Shown piece after piece: positions 37,313 to 46,858 of a stretch of DNA of 64,000 bases (the first letter of the stretch is position 1; each line of letters opens with the position of its first letter). The DNA lies in contig CP020563.1 of the NCBI GenBank assembly GCA_002082585.1, positions 4,334,001 to 4,398,000 on the forward strand, written 5' to 3'. The stretch comes from Kitasatospora albolonga (GTDB taxonomy: Bacteria > Actinomycetota > Actinomycetes > Streptomycetales > Streptomycetaceae). A program made the position numbers and the translations under genes. The notes below the pieces were generated by a model. It was not told the origin of the DNA. It was given only the letters and a program-made list of their open reading frames with translations, and made no database searches.

Positions 37313-39772
37313 TCAGCCGGGGATCTCGATCGAGCGGAGAGTCCCGTCGTGGAAGGCGATGAAGAGCACCCCGCCGACCGACAGCACCTGCGTCTCCCAC
37401 GTGTGCCCGTTGATGTTGTCGAAGTCGTCGGCGGCGTCGGGGCCGGGGTCGGGGGTGGAATCGCCCGGCGCCCCCTCGATCGCGGTCCGCTTCCGCTCGC
37501 TGCCACCCTCGACCGGCAGCGTGTACAGGTAGCGGTTGTCGGCGAACACCGCCGTGGACCCGGCGATCGTCGCCTCGGACCTTCCCCCGGTGGGGGTGCC
37601 GACGCTGCGCGGCCTGCCCTCGGAGGGCGGGACGCCCAGGGCGGTGAGGTTCACCTCGGAGGCGTACCTCTCCGTTCCGAGCCGGTACTGACCGGAACCG
37701 GTGGAGATCGCGTCCCGGGCCGGAGCCGCGGCGTCGCCGACCTTCCGCTGCGCGATGGGCACCTGCTTCAGGGTCTTGGCGTCGAGCACCTTGGTGCCGT
37801 CCCCCTCGACGTCGCACAGCACCCGGCCGTCGTGTTCACGGACCGCCGTGCAGTCGGCGCCGCCGGGCAGGGACAGATAGGTCGGCTTCCCGGTCCGCGC
37901 GTCGAAGGCGGTCAGGCCGCCCTCGGTCCGGGCGATGAGCCGTCCGGCCACGAACGAGTCGGCCGCGTAGATCCCCTGGGCGGCGAGCGGGCCGTCGGCC
38001 GAGGCCAGTGAACGCGTCCAGAGCTCCTTGCCGGTGACGGCGTCGTAGGCGGCGACCACCTGGGCGCCCACGCTGAGACTGCTGAAGAAGGCGACGCCGT
38101 CGCCCAGGAAGACGTCCGCCGCGAAGCCCGTGTCCTCCTGCTGCGGTACGTTCTTCAGGTCCTTCTCCCAGCGGACCGTGCCGTCCAGCACGTTCCTGCC
38201 CCGCAGGACTGTTCCCTCGGCGGAGACGACCGTGTCGGCGTGGATCACCGGGTGGGTGGGGCGGCCGGGCAGGACCAGACCGCGGGCCGACATCCCCGGC
38301 TTCGCGCCGGGAGAGGACGAGGGCGCGGTCCAGAGCGGCTTCCCGTCGGACGCGCTCACCGCCTCCAGGCCGCCGTAGAAGGTCCGGCAGACCAGGGCCT
38401 TGCTGTTGAGCGCGCAGGACCAGGGGCGGCCCTTCATCGTGGTGCCCCACGGCTTCCAGCCGTCGGGGCGGGCGGCCTCGTCGGCGGGGAAGTACCGGGT
38501 GCGCTCGACGCCGTGCTGGTCCACGCCCGCCAGGGGCGCGGGGGCCCGGGAGGGCGAGGGGGACGGTCCGGCGGCGGGCGGGGCGGCGTCCGAACCGGCC
38601 CGGTCCTCCCGGCCGTCCTGCCAGGACCGCAGGCCGACCGCGGCGAGCACGCCGACCACGAGGGCCCCGGCGACGACGGCCGCGACCGTACGGCGGCTGA
38701 AGCGGCGGCGATCGGCGGGCGGCCCCGGCGGTCCTGGTGGGGCGGCCGGGGGCGGCGGCGGGCCCGTGACGGTCTGCGCGCTGTGGACCGGGGCGGCGCC
38801 CGGCATCGTCGGGACGACGGGTCCGGCGAGCGGGCCCGCATCGGCGACGACCCGCGCCAGTTCGTCCTCGTACCGTGTGATCAGCGCCGCGACCTCCGGC
38901 GGCCAGGCAAGGGCGTTCCCCTCCGCCGTGGCCGCGGCCTCCTCCGCCGCGCGGAACCGGGACTCCAGGACGGCCGCGTCCGGGCGGGACGACGGGTCGG
39001 GGCTCAGGCAGTCCTCGATCAGCTCACGCAACTCGGCCGGTACGTCGGTGAGTTCGGCCTCCGCCTGCGAGATCCGGTACAGCACCGCACCCACCGGCCC
39101 GCTCCCGAAGGGGCTCTGCCCGGTGGCCGCGAAGCAGAGCACGGAGGCGAGGCAGAAGACGTCCGACGAGGCGACCACGTGCTGTCCGCCGAGGACGTGC
39201 TCCGGGGACATGTAGCCCGGCGAGCCGATCATCGCGCCCGTCGCCGTCATCGTGGTGGCGCCGAACGCGCGGGCGATGCCGAAGTCGATGACCTTGGGGC
39301 CGTCGGCGCCGAGGAGGACGTTCGCCGGTTTCAGGTCGCGGTGCTGGACGCGGGCGTGGTGGATGGAGCGCAGGGCGCGGGCGAGCCGCAGGCCGAGGCC
39401 CCGGACCGTCGCGAGGGGCAGCGGGCCCGCCACGCGCACCGCCCGCTCCAGCGTCGGGCCCGCCACGTACTCGGTGGCCAGCCAGGGCACCGCCGCGTCC
39501 GCGTCACCGGCCAGCAGCCGGGCGGTGGAGCGGCTGTCGACGGAGCGGGCCGTCCCGATCTCGCGGCGGAAGCGGTCACGGAACGCGGGGTCCCCGGCCA
39601 GCTCCGCCCGGATCGTCTTCACGGCGGCGAGCTGAGGCGCGCCGCCACCCGGACCGCCGGGCCGCAGGTCGGCGCCGAGGTGGACCTCGCCCATGCCGCC
39701 CGACCCCAGCCGCGCGAGGACGCGGTACGGGCCGACCTGGCGCGGGGAGCGGTCGCCGAGCTCACCGAGCAT
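37313..39772 (-). CDS. Ser/Thr protein kinase with C-terminal PQQ-type beta-propeller (2)
   Basis: An 819-residue protein of the same architecture as its neighbour. Kinase motifs are LARLGSGGMGEVHLG, AVKTIRAEL, HRDLKPANVLL, DFGIARAFG and GSPGYMSPEH. A proline-rich linker, a TM segment (VAAVVAGALVVGVLAAVGL) and the propeller follow (YDAVTGKELWTRSL, FDARTGKPTYLSL, DAKTLKQVPIA). ATG 39772 has AGGGAG nine bases upstream. The stop of a small upstream frame lies 11 bases inside this gene, so translation may be coupled to it. The two kinases are in tandem, 234 bp apart, and probably arose by duplication. Confidence 0.92.
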   Translation of the reverse strand: MLGELGDRSPRQVGPYRVLARLGSGGMGEVHLGADLRPGGPGGGAPQLAAVKTIRAELAGDPAFRDRFRREIGTARSVDSRSTARLLAGDADAAVPWLATEYVAGPTLERAVRVAGPLPLATVRGLGLRLARALRSIHHARVQHRDLKPANVLLGADGPKVIDFGIARAFGATTMTATGAMIGSPGYMSPEHVLGGQHVVASSDVFCLASVLCFAATGQSPFGSGPVGAVLYRISQAEAELTDVPAELRELIEDCLSPDPSSRPDAAVLESRFRAAEEAAATAEGNALAWPPEVAALITRYEDELARVVADAGPLAGPVVPTMPGAAPVHSAQTVTGPPPPPAAPPGPPGPPADRRRFSRRTVAAVVAGALVVGVLAAVGLRSWQDGREDRAGSDAAPPAAGPSPSPSRAPAPLAGVDQHGVERTRYFPADEAARPDGWKPWGTTMKGRPWSCALNSKALVCRTFYGGLEAVSASDGKPLWTAPSSSPGAKPGMSARGLVLPGRPTHPVIHADTVVSAEGTVLRGRNVLDGTVRWEKDLKNVPQQEDTGFAADVFLGDGVAFFSSLSVGAQVVAAYDAVTGKELWTRSLASADGPLAAQGIYAADSFVAGRLIARTEGGLTAFDARTGKPTYLSLPGGADCTAVREHDGRVLCDVEGDGTKVLDAKTLKQVPIAQRKVGDAAAPARDAISTGSGQYRLGTERYASEVNLTALGVPPSEGRPRSVGTPTGGRSEATIAGSTAVFADNRYLYTLPVEGGSERKRTAIEGAPGDSTPDPGPDAADDFDNINGHTWETQVLSVGGVLFIAFHDGTLRSIEIPG

Positions 39773-39959
39773 GCCGACACGCTCCCTGGTTGTCTCGGTC
39801 GGCATGGGCGTCTCGGTCGACCCGGGCGTCCCGGTCGGCCCGGGCGTTCCGGTCGTCTCGGTCGGCCCGGTCGCACACGGCGTCCCGGTCGGCCCGGCCG
39901 TCCCGGTCGCGCACGGAGAGACCGGTGGCCGTTCCGGCCCCGGTGGAACGGACGCGCAT
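39762..39959 (-). CDS. 65-residue Asp-Arg-repeat peptide overlapping the kinase start
   Basis: ATG 39959 has a strong ribosome site (CAGGGGGATGTCGT). The frame has nearly only G/C at third positions and encodes repeats of Ala-Asp-Arg-Asp (RADRDA, RADRDD, RADRDARVDRDA, AHADRDN). The DNA repeat has the word CGTCCCGGTC(G)GCCCGG in several copies. The stop at 39762-39764 lies inside the kinase gene, which would allow coupled translation. No family is known; it could also be a simple-sequence leader without a protein role. The alternative reading, an N-terminal Thr/Gly/Pro extension of the kinase, has no ribosome site. Confidence 0.45.
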   Translation of the reverse strand: MRVRSTGAGTATGLSVRDRDGRADRDAVCDRADRDDRNARADRDARVDRDAHADRDNQGACRHAR

Positions 39960-40068
39960 ACGACATCCCCCTGTTGACGATGTGTCCGGTGATCTACCTT
40001 CACATCCGTCGGGCGGATCGGTCCAGGCCATGGCCGAGAACGAGACCCCGGTCTCAGCCCCCGGGGCC

Positions 40069-41535
40069 CTACATCCCCGGCGGCGGCGTAGGCGCCCCCG
40101 GCAGTCTGATCGCCGCGACCGTGCCGGGCCCGTCGTCCGGGGCCGGGCGGAGCGTGATCTCGCCGCCCGCCTGCTGCACCGTACGGGCCACGATGGACAG
40201 GCCGAGACCCGAGCCGGGGAGCTGGCGGGCGGACGGGGAGCGCCAGAAGCGTTCGAAGACGTGCGGGAGTTCCTCGGCGGGGATGCCGGGGCCCCGGTCC
40301 CGTACCGTCAGCTCGCCCCGGTGCAGACGCACGTCGATCGTGGCGCGGGGCGGGCTGAACTTCACCGCGTTGTCCAGGACGTTGACGATCGCCCGCTCCA
40401 GGGCCGCCGGTTCGGCCCGTACGTACCAGGGGGCCAGCTCGTCGGTGATCGTCAGCTCGGGGCCGCGCAGGCGGGCGCGTTGCAGAGCGGTACGGGTGAT
40501 GTCGTGCAGGGCCACCACCTGGAGCGGGCCGGGCTGGGCGGCGTCGGGGCGGGCCAGCTCCTGGAGGTCGCCGATCAGGGCGGCCAGCTCCGTCATCTGG
40601 GCCTTGACCGAGGCCATCAGCGCCTTGCGGTCGTCCGGCGGGATCACCCGGCCCGTCTCGTCGCTGCGCGCCAGCAGCTCCACGTTGGTCCGCAGCGAGG
40701 TGAGCGGGGTGCGCAGCTCGTGGCCCGCGTCCGCGATCAGCTGGGCCTGGCGGTCGCGCGAGGAGGCGAGCTGCGCCGCCATGGAGTTGAAGGAGTTCGA
40801 CAGGCGGGCGATCTCGTCCTCGCCGTCGACCGGGATGCGTACGGTCAAGTCCTCGGTGCGCGCCACGTGTTCGACGGCCTGGGTCAGCTCGTCCACCGGG
40901 CGCAGCCCCGCCCGCGCCACCCAGAGTCCGGCCGCTCCCGCGCCGACGGCGCCGACACCGCCGACGAGGGCCAGCACCCAGGCGAGGGTGGAGAGGGGTG
41001 CGTCGATCTCGCTCAGCGGGCGGGCCACCGAGACGGCGAGCTGGGTGTTCGCCTGGCCGGAGCTGACGACCGGCAGCTTGCGGGTATAGACCCGCATGTC
41101 CTTGCCCTCGTCGTTCTCCGTCGTGTGCAGGGCGTCGGTCTGCCGCCCGGCCGCCACGGCGACATCGGCGGGCCGGGCCGGTACGGGGGTGGTGTTCGGG
41201 GCCGTGCAGTAGCTGCCGTTCGCGGCGACGACCTGCACGGTGTACTGGCCGGGGAACTCCTCGGCCGGAAGCTGGCCGCCGCTCAGACAGGCGGCCAGCA
41301 GGTCGCGCATGGCCGAGTGGTCCATCTTCGCGCTGCGCAGGGAGTCGTCGAGCTGGTCCTCCAGCTGGTCCCGGGTCACGAACCAGCACGCCACCGCCAC
41401 CGCCGCGACCGCCACCGCGACCGCCGTGGCCACGAGGATCGCGAGCCGGGAGCGCAGGGGCAGGGTGCGGAAGCGCCGTACGAGCCCCTTCCTGGCGGGA
41501 GCCGCCTCGCCCACCGGGGATTCCGCGGTGCTCAC
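40069..41535 (-). CDS. Sensor histidine kinase (MprB-like)
   Basis: A 488-residue kinase. TM1 is at about 28-50, an extracellular domain of about 120 residues follows, TM2 at about 185-210, then HAMP. The H box is [19 protein letters not shown], the N box [11 protein letters not shown] boxes DRGPGIP and [10 protein letters not shown], and F box FERFWRS. GTG 41535 overlaps the response regulator stop (GTGA), so the pair is translationally coupled. The order regulator-kinase beside an HtrA-like protease resembles mycobacterial MprAB-PepD and the glnR neighbourhood of S. coelicolor, suggesting an envelope-stress role. Confidence 0.93.
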   Translation of the reverse strand: MSTAESPVGEAAPARKGLVRRFRTLPLRSRLAILVATAVAVAVAAVAVACWFVTRDQLEDQLDDSLRSAKMDHSAMRDLLAACLSGGQLPAEEFPGQYTVQVVAANGSYCTAPNTTPVPARPADVAVAAGRQTDALHTTENDEGKDMRVYTRKLPVVSSGQANTQLAVSVARPLSEIDAPLSTLAWVLALVGGVGAVGAGAAGLWVARAGLRPVDELTQAVEHVARTEDLTVRIPVDGEDEIARLSNSFNSMAAQLASSRDRQAQLIADAGHELRTPLTSLRTNVELLARSDETGRVIPPDDRKALMASVKAQMTELAALIGDLQELARPDAAQPGPLQVVALHDITRTALQRARLRGPELTITDELAPWYVRAEPAALERAIVNVLDNAVKFSPPRATIDVRLHRGELTVRDRGPGIPAEELPHVFERFWRSPSARQLPGSGLGLSIVARTVQQAGGEITLRPAPDDGPGTVAAIRLPGAPTPPPGM

Positions 41536-42272
41536 GCCTCGCCGCTCCCGTCCGTGCGGAGCGCGTAACCCACCCCGCGTACGGTGTGGACGAGGCGCGG
41601 TTCGCCGCCCGCCTCCGTCTTGCGGCGCAGGTACATCACGTACACGTCCAGGGAGTTGGAGCTCGGCTCGAAGTCGAAGCCCCAGACCGCCTTGAGGATC
41701 TGCTCCCGGGTCAGCACCTGGCGCGGGTGGGAGAGGAACATCTCCAGGAGCGTGAACTCCGTACGGGTCAGCTCCACCCGGCGTTCGCCCCGGGTGACCT
41801 CGCGGGTGGCCAGGTCCATCCGCAGGTCCGCGAAGGAGAGCACGTCGTCGTCGGGGGACTGCGCGCCCGCCGCCGCTGCCGACGCGTACGAGCTGCGGCG
41901 CAGCAGGGCCCGGATACGGGCGAACAGCTCGTCCAGCTCGAACGGCTTGACCAGGTAGTCGTCCGCGCCCGCGTCGAGGCCGGTGACCCGGTCGCCGACG
42001 GTGTCGCGGGCGGTGAGCATGAGGATGGGCGTGGTGGAGCCGGTGGCGCGGATGCGGCGGGCGGCGGTGAGGCCGTCCATCCGGGGCATCTGGATGTCCA
42101 GGACGATGAGGTCGGGGCCGTACGCCTCGGCCATCGCCAGGGCGTCGTACCCGTCGACCGCCACCTGGGTGCCGTACCCCTCGAAGGCGAGGCTGCGCTG
42201 CAACGCCTCGCGTACGGCCGGTTCGTCGTCGACGATCAGGATGCGCTGGGGATCGTCTTCGGCGGGGCTCAT
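41532..42272 (-). CDS. OmpR-family response regulator (MprA-like)
   Basis: A 246-residue regulator. The receiver (residues 10-125) has ILIVDDEP, the phosphoacceptor Asp in [20 protein letters not shown] and the Lys in DYLVKPF. The C-terminal winged helix (about 150-240) reads [41 protein letters not shown] and [12 protein letters not shown] 42272. It precedes its kinase in the operon. The protease gene lies immediately upstream on the same strand and is a likely target. Confidence 0.95.
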   Translation of the reverse strand: MSPAEDDPQRILIVDDEPAVREALQRSLAFEGYGTQVAVDGYDALAMAEAYGPDLIVLDIQMPRMDGLTAARRIRATGSTTPILMLTARDTVGDRVTGLDAGADDYLVKPFELDELFARIRALLRRSSYASAAAAGAQSPDDDVLSFADLRMDLATREVTRGERRVELTRTEFTLLEMFLSHPRQVLTREQILKAVWGFDFEPSSNSLDVYVMYLRRKTEAGGEPRLVHTVRGVGYALRTDGSGEA

Positions 42273-42327
42273 CGCGGTGTCGTCCTCTTCTCGTTCCGGC
42301 CGGTGGGAGTGTCTCAGCCTCGCACGG

Positions 42328-43356
42328 TCAGGAGGTGTTCCCCGCGCGCAGGGTGTCCAGGTCGGCCTTGAGCGTGTCCACCGGGATCGCGAAGCCGAGG
42401 CCCACGCTGCCCGCCGTCGAACCGCTGCCGGACGCCGACGAACTGGGCGAGTACATCGCGGAGTTGATGCCGATGATCTCGCCGTCCATGTTGATCAGCG
42501 CACCGCCGGAGTTGCCGGGGTTGAGGGAGGCGTCGGTCTGGAGCGCCTTGTACGTGGTCGTCCGCTCGCCGGTGTCGCCGTTGAACTGCTGTCCGCCGAA
42601 CTCGAACGGCCACCGGTCGGTGCCCCGGCCCTGCCCCGAGCTGCCGGAGTCGTCCCTGGCGATGGTCACGTCCCGGTCCAGCGCGGAGATGATCCCGCTG
42701 GTGACCGTGCCCGTCAGACCCTCCGGCGAGCCGATCGCCACGACCTGGTCGCCCACCTTGACCTGCGAGGAGTCGCCGAGGGTGGCCGTCTTCAGCCCGC
42801 TCGCGCCGCGCAGCTTGATCAGCGCGAGGTCCTTGTCGGGGTCGGTGCCCACGACATCGGCGGTGTAGGTCTTCCCGGTGGAGAGGGTGACCTCGATCTG
42901 CTGGGCGCCGGAGATCACGTGGTTGTTGGTGACGATCTCGCCGTCCTCGGTGATCACCACCCCGGACCCGGTGGACCTCCCCGCCGAGGAGGCCGCGCCG
43001 ATCTCGACGATGGCGGGCGAGACCGCCTCCGCGACGCCCGCGACCGTGCCCTTGCTGCTCTGCGAGACGGTGGTGCCCCGGACCGCGCCGGACGAGCCGG
43101 TGGCCCCGTCGGAGCCACTGTTCAGCTGGCCGACGAGGGTCGCCGTACCGCCGCCGACCAGCGCCGCCACGAGGGCGACCGCCGTCAGCAGCACCGCGGG
43201 CCGCTTCGCCGGGCGCTCACGGCGGCCGGGGGCGTACGGGGGCGGCGGCGGGTAGCCGTCGTACGAAGTGCTGCCGTACGTCGTGCCGTCGTACGGGTAC
43301 GAGGTCGGGTCCTGGTCCGTCGTGTATGCGCCGCTCGGGCGGGGGCTCTCCGTCAT
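42328..43356 (-). CDS. HtrA-like trypsin-family serine protease (membrane-anchored)
   Basis: A protein of about 342 residues. The cytoplasmic N-terminus is Tyr/Pro-rich; one TM helix lies at about 55-75 ([20 protein letters not shown]). The S1C protease domain has the triad His in [13 protein letters not shown] ([10 protein letters not shown]), Asp in DKDLALIKL and Ser in [11 protein letters not shown]. No PDZ domain follows. I chose ATG 43356 (MTESPRP); ATG 43362 is two codons earlier. It probably degrades misfolded extracytoplasmic proteins. It lies between a two-component system and a LacI gene. Confidence 0.9.
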   Translation of the reverse strand: MTESPRPSGAYTTDQDPTSYPYDGTTYGSTSYDGYPPPPPYAPGRRERPAKRPAVLLTAVALVAALVGGGTATLVGQLNSGSDGATGSSGAVRGTTVSQSSKGTVAGVAEAVSPAIVEIGAASSAGRSTGSGVVITEDGEIVTNNHVISGAQQIEVTLSTGKTYTADVVGTDPDKDLALIKLRGASGLKTATLGDSSQVKVGDQVVAIGSPEGLTGTVTSGIISALDRDVTIARDDSGSSGQGRGTDRWPFEFGGQQFNGDTGERTTTYKALQTDASLNPGNSGGALINMDGEIIGINSAMYSPSSSASGSGSTAGSVGLGFAIPVDTLKADLDTLRAGNTS

Positions 43357-43456
43357 GTGCATCAGCGTCGCGAGCGAAGATGAGAGGAGCCTGAGTACGT
43401 CCTGAGAAGCCCGGAAGAACAGCGTATGCCCGCTGTAAAGACCGACGGTCCCGGGG

Positions 43457-44491
43457 TTACGCCGTCGGCTCCCCGCACCCGCACGAGCGCCGGATCACCA
43501 GCGCCGAGGGGAACTGCTTCAGCCGCTCCCGCCGCGAGCCCACGACCCGGAGCGCGTCGTCCAGCACCAGGTCCACCGCCGCCCGCGCCATCGCCGGGCG
43601 GTCCGAGAAGACCGTGGTCAGCGGCGGATCGGTGAGCCCGGCCTCCTTCACGTCGTCGAAGCCCGCCACCGCCAGCTCACCCGGCACGTCGATGCGCAGC
43701 TCGCGCGCCGCCCGCAGCACCCCGATGGCCTGGTCGTCCGTGGCGCAGAAGATCGCCGGGGGGCGGTCCGGGCCGGAGAGCAGGCCGAGGGCCACCTGAT
43801 AGGCGTCGTACCGGTTGTACGGGGCCTGGAACAGCCGGCCCTCCGTCGAGCGGCCGGACTCCTGCATCGCCCGGCGCCACCCCTCGACGTGGTCCGCGAC
43901 CGGGTCACCGACCGCCGGGGTCTCCTCGGTGCCGCCGAGGCACGCCACGTACGGGTGGCCGTGCTCCAGCAGATGGCGGGTGGCGAGCTGGGCGCCGCCG
44001 ACGTCGTCCGTGACCACCGCCACGTCGTCGATCGCCTCCGGGCGCTCGTGCAGCAGCACGACCCGGGCGTCCCACGCCTCGATCTCCGCCGCCGCCCGCT
44101 CGCTGGGGCCCTGGCTGACCAGGATCAGCCCGGAGACGCGCATCCCGAGGAAGGCGCGGAGGTAGTGGACCTCGCGCTCGTCGCGGTAGTCGGAGTTGCC
44201 GACGAGCACCATTTTCCCGCGCTCGGCGGCGGCCTGTTCGACCGCGTGCGCCATCTCCGCGAAGAACGGCTGCCGGGCGTCGGGGACGATCATGCCTATG
44301 AGATCGGTCCGCCGCGAGGCCATGGCCTGGGCGACCCGGTCGGGCCGGTACCCCAGCTGCTTGATCGCGGCGAGCACCCGCTCGCGCGTGGCCGGGGCGA
44401 CCGGCCGGGGTCCGTTGTTGATGACGTAACTGACCACCGCGGTCGACGTACCCGCCAGTCTCGCCACATCGTCCCGCGTCACCTTGGCCAC
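43457..44491 (-). CDS. LacI-family transcriptional regulator
   Basis: A 344-residue regulator. The N-terminal HTH reads [21 protein letters not shown] with hinge helix and [19 protein letters not shown]. The periplasmic-binding-protein-like core follows, with effector-site segments [27 protein letters not shown] and [16 protein letters not shown] 44491 is the start. No sugar operon is adjacent, so the ligand is unknown. A LacI gene next to glnR is conserved in streptomycetes. Confidence 0.93.
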   Translation of the reverse strand: MAKVTRDDVARLAGTSTAVVSYVINNGPRPVAPATRERVLAAIKQLGYRPDRVAQAMASRRTDLIGMIVPDARQPFFAEMAHAVEQAAAERGKMVLVGNSDYRDEREVHYLRAFLGMRVSGLILVSQGPSERAAAEIEAWDARVVLLHERPEAIDDVAVVTDDVGGAQLATRHLLEHGHPYVACLGGTEETPAVGDPVADHVEGWRRAMQESGRSTEGRLFQAPYNRYDAYQVALGLLSGPDRPPAIFCATDDQAIGVLRAARELRIDVPGELAVAGFDDVKEAGLTDPPLTTVFSDRPAMARAAVDLVLDDALRVVGSRRERLKQFPSALVIRRSCGCGEPTA

Positions 44492-44515
44492 GCGCGGCAG
44501 TCTACGCGGATGGAC

Positions 44516-45322
44516 CTATCCCTTGGCAGCCCGGACCGGGGCTTCTTCCGTTTCGGTGGCCGAGGACGACTGCTCCGAACGGGCGACGGGCCCGTCCGCC
44601 TTCTGCCGTCCGGCGGCCCGCTCCTTCGCCTCCTCAGCGGCGCGCTCGACCTTCTCCGGTACGACGAAGCGGTAGCCGACGTTGCGGACGGTCCCGATCA
44701 GCGACTCGTGCTCGGGGCCGAGCTTGGCGCGCAGCCGCCGGACGTGGACGTCGACCGTCCGCGTACCGCCGAAGTAGTCGTATCCCCAGACCTCCTGGAG
44801 GAGCTGGGCACGGGTGAATACCCGGCCCGGATGCTGGGCCAGGTATTTCAGCAGTTCGAATTCCTTGAAGGTCAGGTCCAGGACCCGGCCCTTGAGTTTC
44901 GCGCTGTAGGTGGCCTCGTCCACCGAGAGATCACCGTTGCGGATCTCCATCGGGGAGTCGTCGGAGGTGATCTGCTGCCGGCCGGTGGCCAGCCGCAGCC
45001 GGGCCTCGACCTCGGCCGGTCCCGCCGTGTCCAGCAGGACGTCGTCAATGCCCCAGTCGGCGGTGACGGCCGCGAGACCGCCCTCGGTGACGACGAGGAT
45101 CAGCGGACAGCCGGGCCCGGTGGAGCGCAGCAGCTGGCAGAGCGAGCGGACCTGGGGGAGGTCGCGGCGCCCGTCGACAAGGATCACGTCGGCGCCCGGG
45201 GTGTCCACCAGGGCCGGGCCCTCGGCGGGGGCCACCCGCACGCTGTGGAGCAGGAGCCCGAGGGCGGGGAGCACCTCCGTCGACGGCTGGAGTGCGTTCG
45301 TCAGAAGCAGCAGTGAACTCAT
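44516..45322 (-). CDS. glnR: GlnR, global nitrogen regulator
   Basis: A 268-residue OmpR-type regulator. The receiver-like domain has a conserved Asp (ILVDGRRDL) but functions without a cognate kinase in known GlnR proteins. The C-terminal DNA-binding domain reads [54 protein letters not shown] and [10 protein letters not shown] charged Glu/Ala/Arg tail follows. ATG 45322 with AGGTGG upstream. It controls glutamine synthetase, ammonium, nitrate and urea genes in actinomycetes. Neighbours (LacI, protease, two-component system on one side, hydrolase and MoaD-like on the other) match the S. coelicolor glnR locus. Confidence 0.93.
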   Translation of the reverse strand: MSSLLLLTNALQPSTEVLPALGLLLHSVRVAPAEGPALVDTPGADVILVDGRRDLPQVRSLCQLLRSTGPGCPLILVVTEGGLAAVTADWGIDDVLLDTAGPAEVEARLRLATGRQQITSDDSPMEIRNGDLSVDEATYSAKLKGRVLDLTFKEFELLKYLAQHPGRVFTRAQLLQEVWGYDYFGGTRTVDVHVRRLRAKLGPEHESLIGTVRNVGYRFVVPEKVERAAEEAKERAAGRQKADGPVARSEQSSSATETEEAPVRAAKG

Positions 45323-45601
45323 CGCCGCCCACCTGCCTGGTTCGGTCGATCGTGTTGCACGGTTCGCTCGCCCATTACGTCGGTCCTCCTCGTTTCCCTG
45401 CGAGAGGGGCACTCCCGGGCCGGACCCGGGGGAGTATGCGGCACTGCTTCGTACGTCATGCGGGTGTTGCCGTTATTACGCGCGATCCCGCGCCCCGGGG
45501 ACCGCTGAGCTTCTCGAAACGTCTCCGTAACAACGCCCGAAAAGCACAAAAGGACCCGGGGGCTGCATTGCCCAGGTCCTCTTCGCAGCAGAATAGCCCA
45601 C

Positions 45602-46534
45602 ATGAGTTCCGCGTCCGAGGGCCCGATCCGGGGTTCTTCTGTTCCCTTGCTCACGCGGGTACCGCGTTTCGCCACATTGCTGACGGATGACGGCGTACCG
45701 GTCGAGGCGGTGTACGAACCGTGTACGGCGGGTTCCGGAGCCCGTACGGAACCGGTGGCCGAGGTCCCCGCGATCGTCGTCGCGCACGGCTTCACCGGCT
45801 CGGCCGACCGCCCCGCCGTACGCCGGGCCGCGCGGGTGTTCTCCCAGCGTGCGGCCGTGATCACGTTCTCGTTCCGGGGCCACGGGCGGTCCGGCGGGCG
45901 CTCCACGGTGGGCGACCGCGAGGTGCTGGATCTGGCCGCCGCCGTGACCTGGGCGCGGACGCTGGGGCACTCCCGGGTCGTGACGGTCGGGTTCTCCATG
46001 GGCGGGTCCGTGGTGCTGCGGCACGGCGCTCTGTATACGGACGGCTCCGAGGGGGATTTCGATGCGCGGGGGGCGTCCGTTCGTGTACCGGTGCGCGAAC
46101 GGCGCGCGGAGGAGCGCTCGGGGGCGCACTCCGGAGCCCACGCCGACGCGGTGGTCTCGGTCAGCTCTCCGGCCCGCTGGTACTACCGGGGTACGGCCCC
46201 GATGCGCCGCCTGCACTGGGTGGTCACCCGGCCCTCGGGGCGGCTTGTCGGGCGGTACGGATTCCGGACCCGGATCGCCACCGACGACTGGGACCCCGTC
46301 CCGCTCTCCCCGGTCGCGGCGGTCCCGCTCATCGCCCCGGCCCCGCTGCTGCTCGTGCACGGCGACCGGGACCCGTACTTCCCGCTGGACCACCCGAGGA
46401 TGCTGGCCGGGGCGGCGGGGCCGGGCGGGGCGGAACTGTGGCTGGAGCGGGGGATGGGGCACGCGGAGAACGCGGCGGACGAGGCCCTCCTCTCCCGTAT
46501 CGCCGCCTGGGCGACGGCCGCACCGCCCGCGTGA
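45602..46534 (+). CDS. Alpha/beta hydrolase
   Basis: A 310-residue hydrolase. The oxyanion region is IVVAHGFTGSADRP, the nucleophile elbow VTVGFSMGGSVV (GFSMGG), the Asp region LLLVHGDRDPYFPL and the final His in GMGHAENA. A low-complexity Arg/Glu/Gly/Ala insertion (about 145-180) follows the nucleophile strand. No ribosome site precedes ATG 45602, so it may be translated without a leader. Substrate unknown; it is conserved beside glnR. Confidence 0.85.
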   Translation: MSSASEGPIRGSSVPLLTRVPRFATLLTDDGVPVEAVYEPCTAGSGARTEPVAEVPAIVVAHGFTGSADRPAVRRAARVFSQRAAVITFSFRGHGRSGGRSTVGDREVLDLAAAVTWARTLGHSRVVTVGFSMGGSVVLRHGALYTDGSEGDFDARGASVRVPVRERRAEERSGAHSGAHADAVVSVSSPARWYYRGTAPMRRLHWVVTRPSGRLVGRYGFRTRIATDDWDPVPLSPVAAVPLIAPAPLLLVHGDRDPYFPLDHPRMLAGAAGPGGAELWLERGMGHAENAADEALLSRIAAWATAAPPA

Positions 46535-46593
46535 CCCATCATGGGGAGCTGACGTACGACATCGACCCACGAACCGACCGAAGGAGTGGCGCC

Positions 46594-46848
46594 ATGGCAG
46601 CGGGGACGATCCGCTACTGGGCCGCGGCCAAGGCCGCGGCGGGCACGGCGGAGGAGCCGTACACGGCGGCGACCCTCGCCGAGGCGCTCGACGCGGTGCG
46701 CGAGAGGCACCCCGGCGAGCTGAGCCAGGTGCTCCGGCGGTGCTCGTTCCTGGTCGACGGCGATCCCGTCGGCACCCGTGGGCATGAGACCGTACGCCTT
46801 GCCGAGGGCGGCACGGTCGAGGTGCTCCCGCCGTTCGCAGGAGGGTGA
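46594..46848 (+). CDS. MoaD/ThiS-like sulfur-carrier protein
   Basis: An 84-residue ubiquitin-fold protein: IRYWAAAKAAAGTAEE at the N-terminus, a helix with LAEALDAVRERHP, and the C-terminal VEVLPPFAGG with the terminal Gly-Gly that is adenylated and thiocarboxylated. ATG 46594 has AAGGAG seven bases upstream. It lies three kilobases from a thiosulfate sulfurtransferase gene. It may serve molybdopterin or other sulfur transfer; no MoaE is adjacent. Confidence 0.9.
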   Translation: MAAGTIRYWAAAKAAAGTAEEPYTAATLAEALDAVRERHPGELSQVLRRCSFLVDGDPVGTRGHETVRLAEGGTVEVLPPFAGG

Positions 46849-46858
46849 GCCGCAGGCC

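Noticed and set aside
39773..39950. An N-terminal Thr/Gly/Pro-repeat extension of the second kinase.
   Set aside because: No start codon with a ribosome site exists in that frame, while ATG 39772 has a good one and the overlapping frame at 39762-39959 has better signals.
45516..45545. GAAAC-n6-GTAAC-n7-GAAAA near glnR resembling a GlnR box.
   Set aside because: The half-site order and spacing do not match gTnAC-n6-GaAAC on either strand.
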